The notes beneath the pieces were generated by a model. That model worked only from the letters and a program-made list of their open reading frames with translations. It did no database searches and was not told the origin of the DNA. A stretch of DNA of 64,000 nt from Xanthomonas campestris pv. badrii (GTDB taxonomy: Bacteria > Pseudomonadota > Gammaproteobacteria > Xanthomonadales > Xanthomonadaceae). Both the position numbers and the translations under genes were made by a program. The stretch covers positions 682,001-746,000 of the forward strand of contig NZ_CP051651.1 in assembly GCF_012848175.1 (NCBI RefSeq), in the 5' to 3' direction. Positions 1 through 8,938 of the stretch are shown here, piece by piece (the stretch's first letter is position 1; every line of letters begins with the position of its first letter).

Positions 1-381
1 CGGTGCCAGCCCGGCATGGATCATCATCCAGCCCAGCGTGCGGTCCACGTGTGCCAGCTTCTGCATGCGCAGCCAGTCCAGCAGCACGTCGCGGTCCTCG
101 GCCAGCACGATGCGCTGCAGGTCCGGATTGACCTTGCGCTGCTCCTCTTCCGAGCGCGCCCCGATCGCCAGCAGCGACAGGTCATGATTGCCCAACACCA
201 CCACGCTGTGCGCGCGCAGCGAATGCACCAGCCGCAGCGTTTCCAGCGATTGCCCGCCGCGGTTGACCAGGTCCCCGCAGAACCACAGCGTGTCCTGTGC
301 CGGGTCGAAGTTGATCTTCTCCAGCAATCGCTGGGTAATGTCGTAGCACCCTTGCAGGTCGCCAATTGCCCAGACGCTCAT
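1..381 (-). CDS. apaH: ApaH, diadenosine tetraphosphatase, 3' part beyond window
   Basis: Only the first 127 residues are inside the window; the gene runs off the left edge. The reading frame from the ATG at 381 begins MSVWAIGDLQGC and continues with GDLVNRGG and GNHD, the metallophosphoesterase metal-binding motifs of symmetrical bis(5'-nucleosyl)-tetraphosphatase. The enzyme hydrolyses Ap4A to two ADP in the cytoplasm. It is the last gene of a minus-strand run, 28 nt after apaG, as in many gamma-proteobacteria. The end of the protein cannot be judged here. Confidence 0.95.
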   Translation of the reverse strand, partial: MSVWAIGDLQGCYDITQRLLEKINFDPAQDTLWFCGDLVNRGGQSLETLRLVHSLRAHSVVVLGNHDLSLLAIGARSEEEQRKVNPDLQRIVLAEDRDVLLDWLRMQKLAHVDRTLGWMMIHAGLAP

Positions 382-409
382 CGCGTGCGCTCCATCAGTC
401 CAGCAGTCA

Positions 410-793
410 TCAGTGCAGCGTCCTGGGTACGCTCAGCACGAAGGCGGCGATCGGGGCGGTGAATTCGGTGCCATCGTCGGCCACCATGTCGTAGTGGCCT
501 TGCATCTGGCCCTGCTCGGTCTCCAGCAGCACGCCGGAGGTGTAATGAAACGCTTCGCCGGGGCGTAGCCAGGGCTGCTCGCCGACCACGCCTTCGCCAT
601 CGACCTGCTCGGTGCGGCCGTTGGCGTCGGTGATGGTCCAGTGGCGGGCGATCAGGCGCGCAGGCACGGCACCCGCGTTGTGGATGCGGATGCTGTAGGC
701 GAAGGCATAGCGGCCTTCTTCCGGTGTCGATTGCTGGGCAAGGAAGCGTGGCGACACCTCGACCTCGACCCGATAGCGTGGATCATCGTGCAT
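410..793 (-). CDS. apaG: ApaG/DUF525 protein
   Basis: A 127-residue protein of the usual ApaG length, with the all-beta ApaG core (motifs such as YAYSIRI-like FAYSIRIHN near residue 30, [10 protein letters not shown], and the [13 protein letters not shown] turn). ApaG is a fibronectin-III-like fold of uncertain biochemical role, often named after the Salmonella CorD phenotype in Co2+/Mg2+ efflux. It lies 36 nt after rsmA and 28 nt before apaH in the conserved rsmA-apaG-apaH block. Family assignment is firm; function is not. Confidence 0.95.
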   Translation of the reverse strand: MHDDPRYRVEVEVSPRFLAQQSTPEEGRYAFAYSIRIHNAGAVPARLIARHWTITDANGRTEQVDGEGVVGEQPWLRPGEAFHYTSGVLLETEQGQMQGHYDMVADDGTEFTAPIAAFVLSVPRTLH

Positions 794-829
794 GCGAAAA
801 TTCTAGATAAACCGGTGTGGGAGCGGCGC

Positions 830-1618
830 TCACGCCAGCTGGACATTGGCCAGCCGGATGAAATCGGCCACCTCGAGTTGTTCGGCGCGGGCGTCCGGAC
901 GCACGCCTGCGGCCTCGAAATGCGCGGGTTCGCAGACGGTGGACAAGGCATTGCGCAGGGTCTTGCGACGCTGCCCGAAGCCGGCGCGCACCACATCGGC
1001 AAAGCGGCGGCGGTCGTTGATCATCACCGTGGCCGCATCGCGCGGCACCAGCCGCACCACGGCCGAGTCCACCTTTGGCGGCGGCCGGAACGCGCCCGGC
1101 GGCACCACGAACAGCGCGCTGACCTCGCAGTAGGCCTGCAACATCACGCTGAGCCGGCCGTAGACCTTGCTGCCCGGGCCGGCGGCCATGCGGTCGACCA
1201 CTTCCTTCTGCAGCATGAAGTGCATGTCGGCCACGGCGCTGGCGTGGTCCAGCGCATGGAACAGGATCGGCGAGGAAATGTTGTAGGGCAGGTTGCCGAC
1301 CAGGCGGATCGGGCTGCCATTGGCCAGCGCGGTGAAGTCCACGCTCAGCACGTCGCGGTGGATGATGCTCAGTTCGCCGATCGGTGCGGCGGCTTCGGTC
1401 AGCGGGGCGATCAGATCGCGATCGAACTCGATCACGGTCAACGCACCATGCTTGCGCAGCAGCGGGAAGGTGATGGCGCCCTGGCCGGGGCCGATTTCGA
1501 CCAGATGCTGGCCGGTGCGCGGGTCCACCGCCTGGACGATCCGGTCGATGTAATACCGGTCGGCAAGAAAGTGCTGGCCGAGCGACTTCTTGGCCGGTGC
1601 GCTGAAGGAAGAATTCAT
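830..1618 (-). CDS. rsmA: 16S rRNA dimethyladenosine transferase RsmA (KsgA)
   Basis: A 262-residue SAM-dependent methyltransferase that dimethylates two adjacent adenosines near the 3' end of 16S rRNA during 30S maturation. The N-terminus has the family signature KKSLGQHFL, then SAM motif I VEIGPGQGAIT, and the catalytic GNLPYNIS motif near residue 125. Length matches the family. It follows pdxA after a gap of 116 nt, so it may have its own promoter, and leads into apaG. Confidence 0.96.
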   Translation of the reverse strand: MNSSFSAPAKKSLGQHFLADRYYIDRIVQAVDPRTGQHLVEIGPGQGAITFPLLRKHGALTVIEFDRDLIAPLTEAAAPIGELSIIHRDVLSVDFTALANGSPIRLVGNLPYNISSPILFHALDHASAVADMHFMLQKEVVDRMAAGPGSKVYGRLSVMLQAYCEVSALFVVPPGAFRPPPKVDSAVVRLVPRDAATVMINDRRRFADVVRAGFGQRRKTLRNALSTVCEPAHFEAAGVRPDARAEQLEVADFIRLANVQLA

Positions 1619-1734
1619 CCGCGCAGTTTAACGGAGCCGGCGGCTGCACGCGGTGTCGGTGCCCGCGGTGCGGCGTGCGGCAAGGGCGAGTCAGGCCGTG
1701 CGCCACCGCTGTGGCGTGCCGCCGCGCGGCTCGC

Positions 1735-2706
1735 TCAGCGGCGCGCCGCCAGTCGTGCGCACAGCGCGGTTGCCGCCATCAGGCTGGACGGGTCGGCAAT
1801 GCCGCGCCCGGCCAGTTCCAGCGCGGTGCCATGGTCCACTGCCACGCGGGGGTAGGGCAGGCCCAGCGTGATGTTGACCGCCTGTTCGAAGCCGCTGTAC
1901 TTGAGCACCGGCAGGCCCTGGTCGTGGTACATCGCCACCACCGCATCGACGCCGCTCAGTTTCTGCGGCAGGAAGGCGGTATCTGCCGGCAACGGGCCAA
2001 TCAGGTGCAGGCCTTCGCCGCGTAACTGCTCCAGCAGCGGAATGATGACGTCCAGTTCCTCGCGCCCCAGGTGGCCGTCCTCGCCCGCATGCGGGTTGAG
2101 CCCGAGCACGGCGAGTCGTGGCGCCGGCAGGCCGAAGTCGCGCTGGAGCGCAGCGTGGGTGATGCGCAGGCACTGCGCCAGCGCCTGGGCGGTGATCGCA
2201 TCGGCCACCGCGCGCAACGGCAGGTGGGTGGTGACCAGGGCGACGCGCACGATGTGGTTGGCCAGCATCATCACCACCGGGCAGCCGGCCTGCTCGGCCA
2301 GCAACTCGGTGGTGCCGGTATAGGCGATGCCGCCGGCGTTGATGACCGCCTTGTGCACCGGTCCGGTCACGATGCCCTGCAGGCGGCCGGCCAGGCAGTC
2401 GCCAGCAGCGGTGCGCAGGCCGGCGATCACCGCCGCGGCATTGGCCGGGTCCGGGGTGCCGAAGCGGGTCGGGGCGGCCTGGCGAATCGGGAACAGCGGC
2501 AGGTCGCCGGGTGCCCGTGCGGGCTGGTCGGGATCGAGCAGCCGCACAGACAACGACAGCGCCTGTGCGGCGCTGTGCAAGGTATCCGGATCGGCATAGG
2601 CGATCAGGTGGGCATCCGAGCGCGGCCGTTGGGCCAGCCGGACGCACAGCTCCGGCCCGATCCCGGCCGGCTCGCCTGGCACCAGCGCGAGCGACGGGAC
2701 CTGCAT
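1735..2706 (-). CDS. pdxA: 4-hydroxythreonine-4-phosphate dehydrogenase PdxA
   Basis: PdxA oxidises 4-phosphohydroxy-L-threonine in the DXP-dependent pyridoxal phosphate pathway. The start at 2706 (MQVPSLALVPGEPAGIGPE) is preferred over an upstream in-frame codon, because the GEPAGIGPE substrate loop then sits at the normal N-terminal place and the ATG lies 4 nt after the surA stop. Metal-binding histidines are visible in TTHLPLRAV, LNPHAGEDG and MYHDQGL. The protein is 323 residues, the usual size. It is probably translationally coupled to surA. Confidence 0.95.
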   Translation of the reverse strand: MQVPSLALVPGEPAGIGPELCVRLAQRPRSDAHLIAYADPDTLHSAAQALSLSVRLLDPDQPARAPGDLPLFPIRQAAPTRFGTPDPANAAAVIAGLRTAAGDCLAGRLQGIVTGPVHKAVINAGGIAYTGTTELLAEQAGCPVVMMLANHIVRVALVTTHLPLRAVADAITAQALAQCLRITHAALQRDFGLPAPRLAVLGLNPHAGEDGHLGREELDVIIPLLEQLRGEGLHLIGPLPADTAFLPQKLSGVDAVVAMYHDQGLPVLKYSGFEQAVNITLGLPYPRVAVDHGTALELAGRGIADPSSLMAATALCARLAARR

Positions 2707-2710
2707 GACC

Positions 2711-4102
2711 TCAGCGCGCCGGCTGTGCCGGCGGCGGGGTCGGTGCAGCCGGTTCTGCAGGCTTGGTCGGTTCGGCGGTGGCATTGCCGTCGGCGCGATC
2801 GCCGGTGCGGTAGCTCACATAGGCTTCGCCGCGCAGTTCCTGCAGGTAGCGGTTGTATTCCTCTTCCAGCTTGCGACGGCCGATCGTTTCGCGGATCTGG
2901 GCGCGCTGGTTCTCGGCACTGACGTCGGTCTGGCGGCTGCCGACGCGCTGCACGATATGCCAGCCAGCCTGGGTGCGGAACGGCTCGGACACCCCGCCGT
3001 CGGCCAGGCTTTCGACCTGCTTGCCGAAGTCCGGGCCGAAGGCATCGGCCGGGAACCAGCCCAGGTCGCCACCCTGCCCGCGGCTATTGGTATCTTCGGA
3101 CGCTTCCTTGGCGGTTGCCTGGAAATCGGCGCCGCCGACGATGCGCGCGCGCAGCGTGTCGATCTTGGCCTTGGCCTGCGCTTCGGTCTGGTTGTCGCCG
3201 ACGCGGATCAGGATGTGCCGGGCGTTGTACTCGGTGACCATCTTCTTTTCGCCGCCGGCATTGGCGTCACGCATTTCCACCAGCTTGAGCAACTGGAAAC
3301 CGCTGGGGCCACGCAACGGGCCGGCGACCTGGCCGGGCTGCATGTCGCGGATCAGCTGGGCGAAGGCATTGGGAATTTCGTCCAGGCTGCGCCAGCCCAG
3401 GTCGCCGCCTTCCAACGCGTTCGGGCTGTCCGAATAACGCACCGCTGCGGCCGAGAAATCCAGCTCGCCCTTGTCGATCAAGGCCTTGACGCCGTCGACC
3501 TTCTTCTGGCCGGTGGCGATCTGGTCGGCGGTCGCGCCTTCTGGCAGGCCTATCAGAATGTGCGCCAGGTGATATTGGCTGCCGGTGGTGGCCTGCTGGG
3601 CCAGGGCGCTGTCCACTTCGCCTTCGCTCACGCTGATGCGGCTCTGCGCGAAGCTCTGACGCAGGCGCTGCACGATGATTTCATCGCGTACCGAAGCGCG
3701 GAAATCGCCGAAGGCCATGCCGTCGGCGGCCAGCTTCTGGCGCAGGCCATCCACGCTGGTGCCGTTCTGCTGGGCGATGCTGGCGATGGCGCGGTTGAGT
3801 TCCTCGTCGCTGACGCGGATGCCACTGCCCTCGGCACGGCCGACCTGCAACTTGACCAGGACCAGGCGCTCGAGCACCTGCCGCTGCAGGACATCGTCCG
3901 GCGGCAGCTGGTTCTCGCGGCCGGCGTACTGCGACTTGACGTTGCGCACAGCGCGATCGAGCTCGCTCTGCAGCACCACGTCTTCGTCCACGATGGCGGC
4001 GATCCGATCCAGCGGCTGGGATTGCTGCGCCGATGCCAGCGGCGAGATCGTGCTGGTGATCACCAGCAGCGAGGCAAGAACAACGGAGAAAGGCTTGGTC
4101 AT
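2711..4102 (-). CDS. surA: Periplasmic chaperone / peptidyl-prolyl isomerase SurA
   Basis: A 463-residue chaperone that escorts outer-membrane beta-barrel proteins across the periplasm. It starts with a signal peptide (cleavage after about residue 25, at the SPLASA-QQ region), then an N-terminal SurA domain with alternating acidic helices, then two parvulin domains recognised by HILIGLPEG near 190 and HILIRVGDN near 300, each followed by GGDLGW. A Pro/Ala-rich tail ends the protein, longer than in E. coli. Its ATG overlaps the lptD stop by four bases, so LptD and its assembly chaperone are co-expressed. Confidence 0.96.
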   Translation of the reverse strand: MTKPFSVVLASLLVITSTISPLASAQQSQPLDRIAAIVDEDVVLQSELDRAVRNVKSQYAGRENQLPPDDVLQRQVLERLVLVKLQVGRAEGSGIRVSDEELNRAIASIAQQNGTSVDGLRQKLAADGMAFGDFRASVRDEIIVQRLRQSFAQSRISVSEGEVDSALAQQATTGSQYHLAHILIGLPEGATADQIATGQKKVDGVKALIDKGELDFSAAAVRYSDSPNALEGGDLGWRSLDEIPNAFAQLIRDMQPGQVAGPLRGPSGFQLLKLVEMRDANAGGEKKMVTEYNARHILIRVGDNQTEAQAKAKIDTLRARIVGGADFQATAKEASEDTNSRGQGGDLGWFPADAFGPDFGKQVESLADGGVSEPFRTQAGWHIVQRVGSRQTDVSAENQRAQIRETIGRRKLEEEYNRYLQELRGEAYVSYRTGDRADGNATAEPTKPAEPAAPTPPPAQPAR

Positions 4103-6519
4103 GGAATCAGGTTCGGATCGTAATCGTCCGGATTGGTCGTAGTGTTGCTGGGCGGGACCAGGTACAGGTCGTCGCGGTAATAGCCGAGAATAGCACGGCG
4201 CAAAGTGCGGTCCGTGTTCTGGCCAAACGAGCTCAAGCCCTTGAGGACGAACTCGAACTGGATGGAGTTGTCCATCTCGCCATCGCGGTTGCGCACGAAC
4301 CGGCGCACCAGCGCACGTACCGCCAGGCAGCAGCTATCCCACTGCACGCCGCCGATGATCTCCAACGGCTTGCGATCCAGCAGCGAGTAGTAGTAGCGGC
4401 CCACCGCGCTCCAGGTCGGGTTGATCGGGTACAGGAAGGAGAAGTCGGCCTGCTTGAGCTGGTCGCTGTCGTCGATCAGGTTACGGCGGTAGCGATAGGC
4501 CAGATTGACGATGCCGTCGTTGCCCAGCAGGTAACGCGTGCGCAGGCTGGCCAGATCCTCCTTGCGCGAGTTCGGGTTCCACTGGTAGGTGGCGCCCATC
4601 GACCAGCGGTCATTGATGGAGTAGTTGGCATCGGCCACCCAGGCGGACTTGCCCTGCTCGATCGGCCGCTCGCTGTTGGCGGCGGAGTTGTTGATCGTGA
4701 CCAGCGAGTCGTTGAAATACAGGATCTGGCCAGCGCTCAGCGACAGCTTCTCCCGTCCATTGTCCTGGCGCAGCCAGCGCGAGGTCACCGCCAGGGTCAG
4801 CTGGTTGGCATCGTTCTGGCGGTCGGCGCCGGTATAGCGGCTGTCGCGGAACAACTGGCCATAGCTGAAGGTGAACGGACGCGTATCGAACACCGGCAGA
4901 TCGTCCTGGTCGCGGTACGGCACGTACAGGTAGTACAGACGCGGTTCCAGGGTGTTCAGATAGTTGGTGCCGAATACCGTGGTTTCGCGATCGAAATACA
5001 CGCCGGCATCCAGCGAGGTGATCGGCAGGCTGCGCGTGGGCGTGCGGTTGCCGGTGAGCGGCGCGGTATTGGCGGTCGTGGAATCCAGCTGATACGCCGT
5101 GTATCGCCAAGCCACGGTGGGCGTCAGGAACCAGGACGCACCGGATAATGGCATCGAGACATACGGCTTCAGATCCAGGCGCGAGCCGCTTCCATAGTCC
5201 CGGTTGCGGATGTTGGTGCGCACATAATCGTCGCCTCTGTTGTCGTCGTTGCCAGCGTTCGGAATGAAGTCCACCCGGTAGGAATCGTCGTGCGTGAACC
5301 GCACTGCCTCGGCATACACCCCGGCTTCGAAGATGCCGAAGGGTTTCTCCCAGGTGAAATACGCGCGCGGCTGGCGATTATAGGGAAGCGCCGTTTCATC
5401 CAACGTGTAGTCGCTGAGCTGCCAGCGGTCGGCCATCAGGCCGGCAGTCCACGTCTCGCCGGTGCCGTAGATGCCCACGGTGCTCTGCAGGCTGGACGCC
5501 GAGCCCATGCCGTTCACGCGGCTGGTGAAGTCTTCCACATAGCGCGTGTCGCTGACCCAGGAGATGCTGCTGCGCGCCTGCCAGTGGCTGTCGATGTTGT
5601 GGTAGCCGCTGTAGAAGACACTGCCACGGTCCTTGTCGCGCAACTTGTCGCTGGGCAGGTAGTTGCCGGTGATCTCGCCGCGGCCGCCTTCGTACAGATA
5701 GCGGAACTCGGTGCCGAACATGAAACCGCGCTTGCTCATGTAGCGCGGCAACAAGGTGGCATCGTAGTTAGGCGCCAGGTTGAGATAGATCGGCTGCAGG
5801 TAGTCGAAGCCATTACGGCCCGACAGGCCGAACTGCGGAAACAGCAGGCCGGTCTGGCGGCGGTCGTCGATCGGGAACTTGAACCACGGAAAGTACAGCA
5901 CCGGCACCTTGCCGACCTGCAGCACCGCGTTGCGCGCGGTGCCGAAGCCTTCCTCGTTGTCCACATCGATTTCCGGCGCACGCACGCGCCAGATCGGCTG
6001 CGAGGGATCGCAGGTGGTGTAGGTCGAGCGATGCATCTGGCCGACCTGGCCCTGCAGGTCCACCGATTCGGCGCCACCGTTGCCGCGTCGGTCCACCAGC
6101 TGGTACTGGATGTTGGTGACCTTGTGGCTGTCGGTATCCTGGTTGCCCTCGGCGCGATCGGCGACCATGCGGAAGGAGGTGTCCTGGTAACGGACATTGC
6201 CCTCGGCGATGTAGTCGCCGGTTTCGGTGTCCATGCGCAGGCTGTCCGCGCCCAGGAACTGGTCGCCACGCTTGAGCGCGACGTTGCCCTGGTACTGCGG
6301 GGTGGTGTTGGTGCCGGACAGCTGGTCGCCTTCGATGTCGGTCGGCAGCTGCTGGCGCATCTCGGCCGCCTTGGGGTCGGCAGCGGGAGCGCCGTCGAAG
6401 CCTGGTAGCGGGTCCACGGCCGGGCACAATCCCCAGTTCAACGGCTTGTCGGCAGCCATGGCCGGGAGGCAGATGGCGATGCTCAAGGGCAGGGGCAGCA
6501 GGCGGAGAGCTCGGCGCAC
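4099..6519 (-). CDS. lptD: LPS-assembly outer-membrane protein LptD
   Basis: LptD forms, with LptE, the outer-membrane translocon that inserts lipopolysaccharide into the outer leaflet. The GTG at 6519 is chosen because it directly begins a signal peptide (RRALRLLPLPLS...AMA); the frame stays open further upstream but adds non-signal residues. After an LptA-like jelly-roll domain (about residues 50-190, with GDQLSGTNTTPQYQGN and GNVRYQDTSFRMVADR) comes a long beta-barrel. Cysteines near residue 30, at TTCDPS and a CC pair near the C-terminus could form the family's inter-domain disulfides. The protein is about 806 residues. Confidence 0.95.
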   Translation of the reverse strand: MRRALRLLPLPLSIAICLPAMAADKPLNWGLCPAVDPLPGFDGAPAADPKAAEMRQQLPTDIEGDQLSGTNTTPQYQGNVALKRGDQFLGADSLRMDTETGDYIAEGNVRYQDTSFRMVADRAEGNQDTDSHKVTNIQYQLVDRRGNGGAESVDLQGQVGQMHRSTYTTCDPSQPIWRVRAPEIDVDNEEGFGTARNAVLQVGKVPVLYFPWFKFPIDDRRQTGLLFPQFGLSGRNGFDYLQPIYLNLAPNYDATLLPRYMSKRGFMFGTEFRYLYEGGRGEITGNYLPSDKLRDKDRGSVFYSGYHNIDSHWQARSSISWVSDTRYVEDFTSRVNGMGSASSLQSTVGIYGTGETWTAGLMADRWQLSDYTLDETALPYNRQPRAYFTWEKPFGIFEAGVYAEAVRFTHDDSYRVDFIPNAGNDDNRGDDYVRTNIRNRDYGSGSRLDLKPYVSMPLSGASWFLTPTVAWRYTAYQLDSTTANTAPLTGNRTPTRSLPITSLDAGVYFDRETTVFGTNYLNTLEPRLYYLYVPYRDQDDLPVFDTRPFTFSYGQLFRDSRYTGADRQNDANQLTLAVTSRWLRQDNGREKLSLSAGQILYFNDSLVTINNSAANSERPIEQGKSAWVADANYSINDRWSMGATYQWNPNSRKEDLASLRTRYLLGNDGIVNLAYRYRRNLIDDSDQLKQADFSFLYPINPTWSAVGRYYYSLLDRKPLEIIGGVQWDSCCLAVRALVRRFVRNRDGEMDNSIQFEFVLKGLSSFGQNTDRTLRRAILGYYRDDLYLVPPSNTTTNPDDYDPNLIP

Positions 6520-6644
6520 GCGTGGTTCAACCAATAAAATGGCGACTAGCTTGCCGTATACCCCGCATAGGGGCAATGAAGAGCGTCGGTGAGGGGCGGG
6601 CGAGGTTCATCGCCAGCATGCAGACGGCCGGTGCCAACCGGCGG

Positions 6645-7553
6645 TCAGCGCAGTGCGGCCACGTGGGCCACGCTGCTCTCGCGCAGTGCCTGCAGGTCGT
6701 AGCCGCCTTCCAGCATGGAGACCACGCGGCCGCGTGCATGGCGGTCGGCCAGGGTGCGCAGGGCGGCGGTCAGCCAGGCGAAATCGTCGTCGTCCAGCAT
6801 CAGGTCGGCCAGCGGGTCGCGCAGATGGGCGTCGAAGCCGGCCGAGATCAGGATCAGTTGCGGACGAAACGCATCGATCAGCGGCAGCATGTCGTCCTCC
6901 CAGACATTGCGGAAGCGCAGCCCGTCGCTGCCCGGCGGCAACAGCAGATTGTGGACATTGCCGACGCCGCGCTCGTGGACGCTGCCCGAATGCGGGTACA
7001 GCCCGGACTGGTGGGTGCTGAGGTACTGCACGGCGGGGTCGCGTTCGAAGATCGCCTGGGTGCCGTTGCCGTGGTGCACGTCGAAATCGACGATGGTGAT
7101 GCGTTCCAGGCCATGCCGGTCGCGGGCATGGGCGGCGGCCACGGCGATGTTGTTGAACAGGCAAAAGCCCATCGACACCTGCGCGGTGGCGTGGTGGCCA
7201 GGCGGGCGGACCGCGCAGAAGGCAGTGCGGGTCTGGTCCTGCATCACCGCATCCACTGCCGCGATGCCGGCACCGGCCGCGCGCAGGGCGGCTGCGCGCG
7301 AGGCCGGCACCATGCGGGTGTCCACGTCCAGCTGGCGGTAGCCGGTGAAGGGGGTTTCCAGCACGGCGTCGACCTGTTCGCGCTCGTGCACGCGGCACAG
7401 GTCGCCGAGCTTGGCCAGCGGCGCCTCGCGCCAGTCCAGGTCGGGGAAGGCGGCGCGCAACGCATCGACCACCGCTTCCAGGCGGGCAGGACTCTCGGGG
7501 TGCTCAGGGCCGGCGTCGTGGCCGAGGCAGGCGGGGTGGGTAAAGACCAGCAT
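6645..7553 (-). CDS. Histone deacetylase family protein (AcuC/acetylpolyamine amidohydrolase-like)
   Basis: A 302-residue class II-type histone-deacetylase fold. Zinc and charge-relay motifs are present: RPPGHHA, VDFDVHHGNGT, SAGFDAH and a C-terminal LEGGYDL. Bacterial members deacetylate acetylpolyamines, acetoin-pathway proteins or unknown substrates; the target here cannot be told from sequence. It lies 38 nt downstream of the cobalamin adenosyltransferase on the same strand and 125 nt from the lptD start, with no clear functional link to either. Family certain, substrate unknown. Confidence 0.9.
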   Translation of the reverse strand: MLVFTHPACLGHDAGPEHPESPARLEAVVDALRAAFPDLDWREAPLAKLGDLCRVHEREQVDAVLETPFTGYRQLDVDTRMVPASRAAALRAAGAGIAAVDAVMQDQTRTAFCAVRPPGHHATAQVSMGFCLFNNIAVAAAHARDRHGLERITIVDFDVHHGNGTQAIFERDPAVQYLSTHQSGLYPHSGSVHERGVGNVHNLLLPPGSDGLRFRNVWEDDMLPLIDAFRPQLILISAGFDAHLRDPLADLMLDDDDFAWLTAALRTLADRHARGRVVSMLEGGYDLQALRESSVAHVAALR

Positions 7554-7591
7554 GGGGCAACTCTAGCCTCTCCGCGGCGCCGGGCACATGC

Positions 7592-8149
7592 TCACGCGCG
7601 ACGGCGGTCGTGCCGCCACAGCACTTCCTGCTGGCCATCGACACGGGCCAGTACCCGCGCCAGCACGAACAGCAGGTCGGACAAGCGATTGAGGTAGCCG
7701 ATCGCCTCGCTGCGCACCGGTTCCTGGCGCGACAGGGCGACGGTTTCGCGCTCGGCCCGGCGCACGATGGTGCGGGCCAGGTGGCAGCGTGCGGCCGCCT
7801 CGCCACCGGCCGGCAGGATGAATTCCTGCAGCGGCGGCAAGCTGTCGTTGAAGTGATCCAGCTGCTGCTCCAGGGCCTGGATGTCGGACGCCGTCATGAC
7901 CGCATGCCCGGGGATGCAGAGTTCACCGCCCAGATCGAACAGCTGGTGCTGCACGGTGGTCAGCAGCTCGGCGATCGGGGTCGGGACACCGGGGGCCGCC
8001 AGCAGCACCCCAATGGCCGAATTGGCTTCGTCCACGGTGCCGTAGGCGTTGACGCGCAAGGCATCCTTGCCGGTACGGCTGCCATCGCCCAGCCCGGTGC
8101 TGCCATCGTCGCCGGTGCGCGTATAGATACGAGAAAGACGGTTGCCCAT
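7592..8149 (-). CDS. PduO-type cob(I)yrinic acid a,c-diamide adenosyltransferase
   Basis: This enzyme transfers adenosyl from ATP to cob(I)alamin, making coenzyme B12. The start at 8149 gives MGNRLSRIYTRTGDDGSTGL, the typical ATP-binding N-terminus of the PduO/MMAB family; GKDALRVNAYGTVDEANSAIG and CHLARTIVRRAERE are further family motifs. Length (185 residues) is normal. Its start is 4 nt after the stop of the upstream membrane protein, indicating an operon, so a B12-salvage role for that neighbour is plausible. Confidence 0.93.
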   Translation of the reverse strand: MGNRLSRIYTRTGDDGSTGLGDGSRTGKDALRVNAYGTVDEANSAIGVLLAAPGVPTPIAELLTTVQHQLFDLGGELCIPGHAVMTASDIQALEQQLDHFNDSLPPLQEFILPAGGEAAARCHLARTIVRRAERETVALSRQEPVRSEAIGYLNRLSDLLFVLARVLARVDGQQEVLWRHDRRRA

Positions 8150-8153
8150 GATC

Positions 8154-8732
8154 TCAGCCGGCGTGGGTCTGGCGCGGTGGAGCAATCACGCGCTCGGCCA
8201 CGACCTGGACAAGTGCCGCCGCAGCCACGTACAGCGCAGCGCTGCGCAGGTACGGGCCGAGCCAGTCGGTGTAGTTCTTGAACCAGCCGGCCAGAGTAGG
8301 TTCGCTCACGCTGGCGCTGATCCAGTAGAAACTGCCCTGGGCGATCAGCTGGCACAGCGCCACGGCGATCAGCAGAGTGGCAACCAGCCAGGCCAACGCG
8401 CTCCACTGCGCACCGTGGTAATGCCGACGCAGCCAGACGCCGCCGGCCCACAGCGCGAAATAGGCCGGGATCAGGCACCAGTACGCTGGCGACACGCAGT
8501 AGTGCTGCCAGAAGCTCATGCCCTGGCCGGTGATGACCAGCCAGTCCACCGCGACCGCCAGCCCCATCAATAGCGGGAATGCCAGCCGGGTGCGCGCCGC
8601 CAGATGGAATCCGCCGATGAAGAACACCGCCCACGACGCATCCGGCACCGGGGCGAAATGGTTGATCCGCGTGGCCGCCATCAGCACGGCCAGCAGGCTC
8701 AGGATCCAGGTGTCGTGCGAGCGAGGCGTCAT
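8154..8732 (-). CDS. Small integral membrane protein, DUF6580-like, cobalamin-linked by context
   Basis: About 192 residues with five or six hydrophobic segments (for example SLLAVLMAATRI, WAVFFIGGFHL, LLMGLAVAVDWLVI, WLVATLLIAVALCQLIAQG). The start ATG 8732 follows from where the hydrophobic protein begins; longer in-frame extension upstream is basic and low-complexity. Similar proteins are often labelled putative transport or cobalamin transporter proteins. It is coupled (4 nt gap) to the adenosyltransferase gene, which supports, but does not prove, a role in taking up corrinoids. No ATP-binding motif is present, so it is not an ABC ATPase. Confidence 0.72.
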   Translation of the reverse strand: MTPRSHDTWILSLLAVLMAATRINHFAPVPDASWAVFFIGGFHLAARTRLAFPLLMGLAVAVDWLVITGQGMSFWQHYCVSPAYWCLIPAYFALWAGGVWLRRHYHGAQWSALAWLVATLLIAVALCQLIAQGSFYWISASVSEPTLAGWFKNYTDWLGPYLRSAALYVAAAALVQVVAERVIAPPRQTHAG

Positions 8733-8938
8733 GTGCGAGAAGGGCCGGGTTGCAGATCGTGGAGTGTAGCGTGGAAGCCGACGTGCCCGCGCCGCGGTCT
8801 GGCCCGCGCCGGGCTGGGCAGCGGGCTGGGCGGGCGCAAGACCGGCACCGACTGCGGCGACGCGCGCACCGGCGGACGCGGCAAGATGTCCCACGCAGCG
8901 GCGCCATCGGGCCAGGGGCGAGGGCTTATCATGGCCGG

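Noticed and set aside
641..1855. Long plus-strand open frame across apaG and rsmA
   Set aside because: It is antisense to well-identified genes and is explained by GC-rich codon use; no protein features.
6520..6576. Upstream start for lptD
   Set aside because: The extra 19 residues precede a clear signal peptide, so GTG 6519 is preferred.
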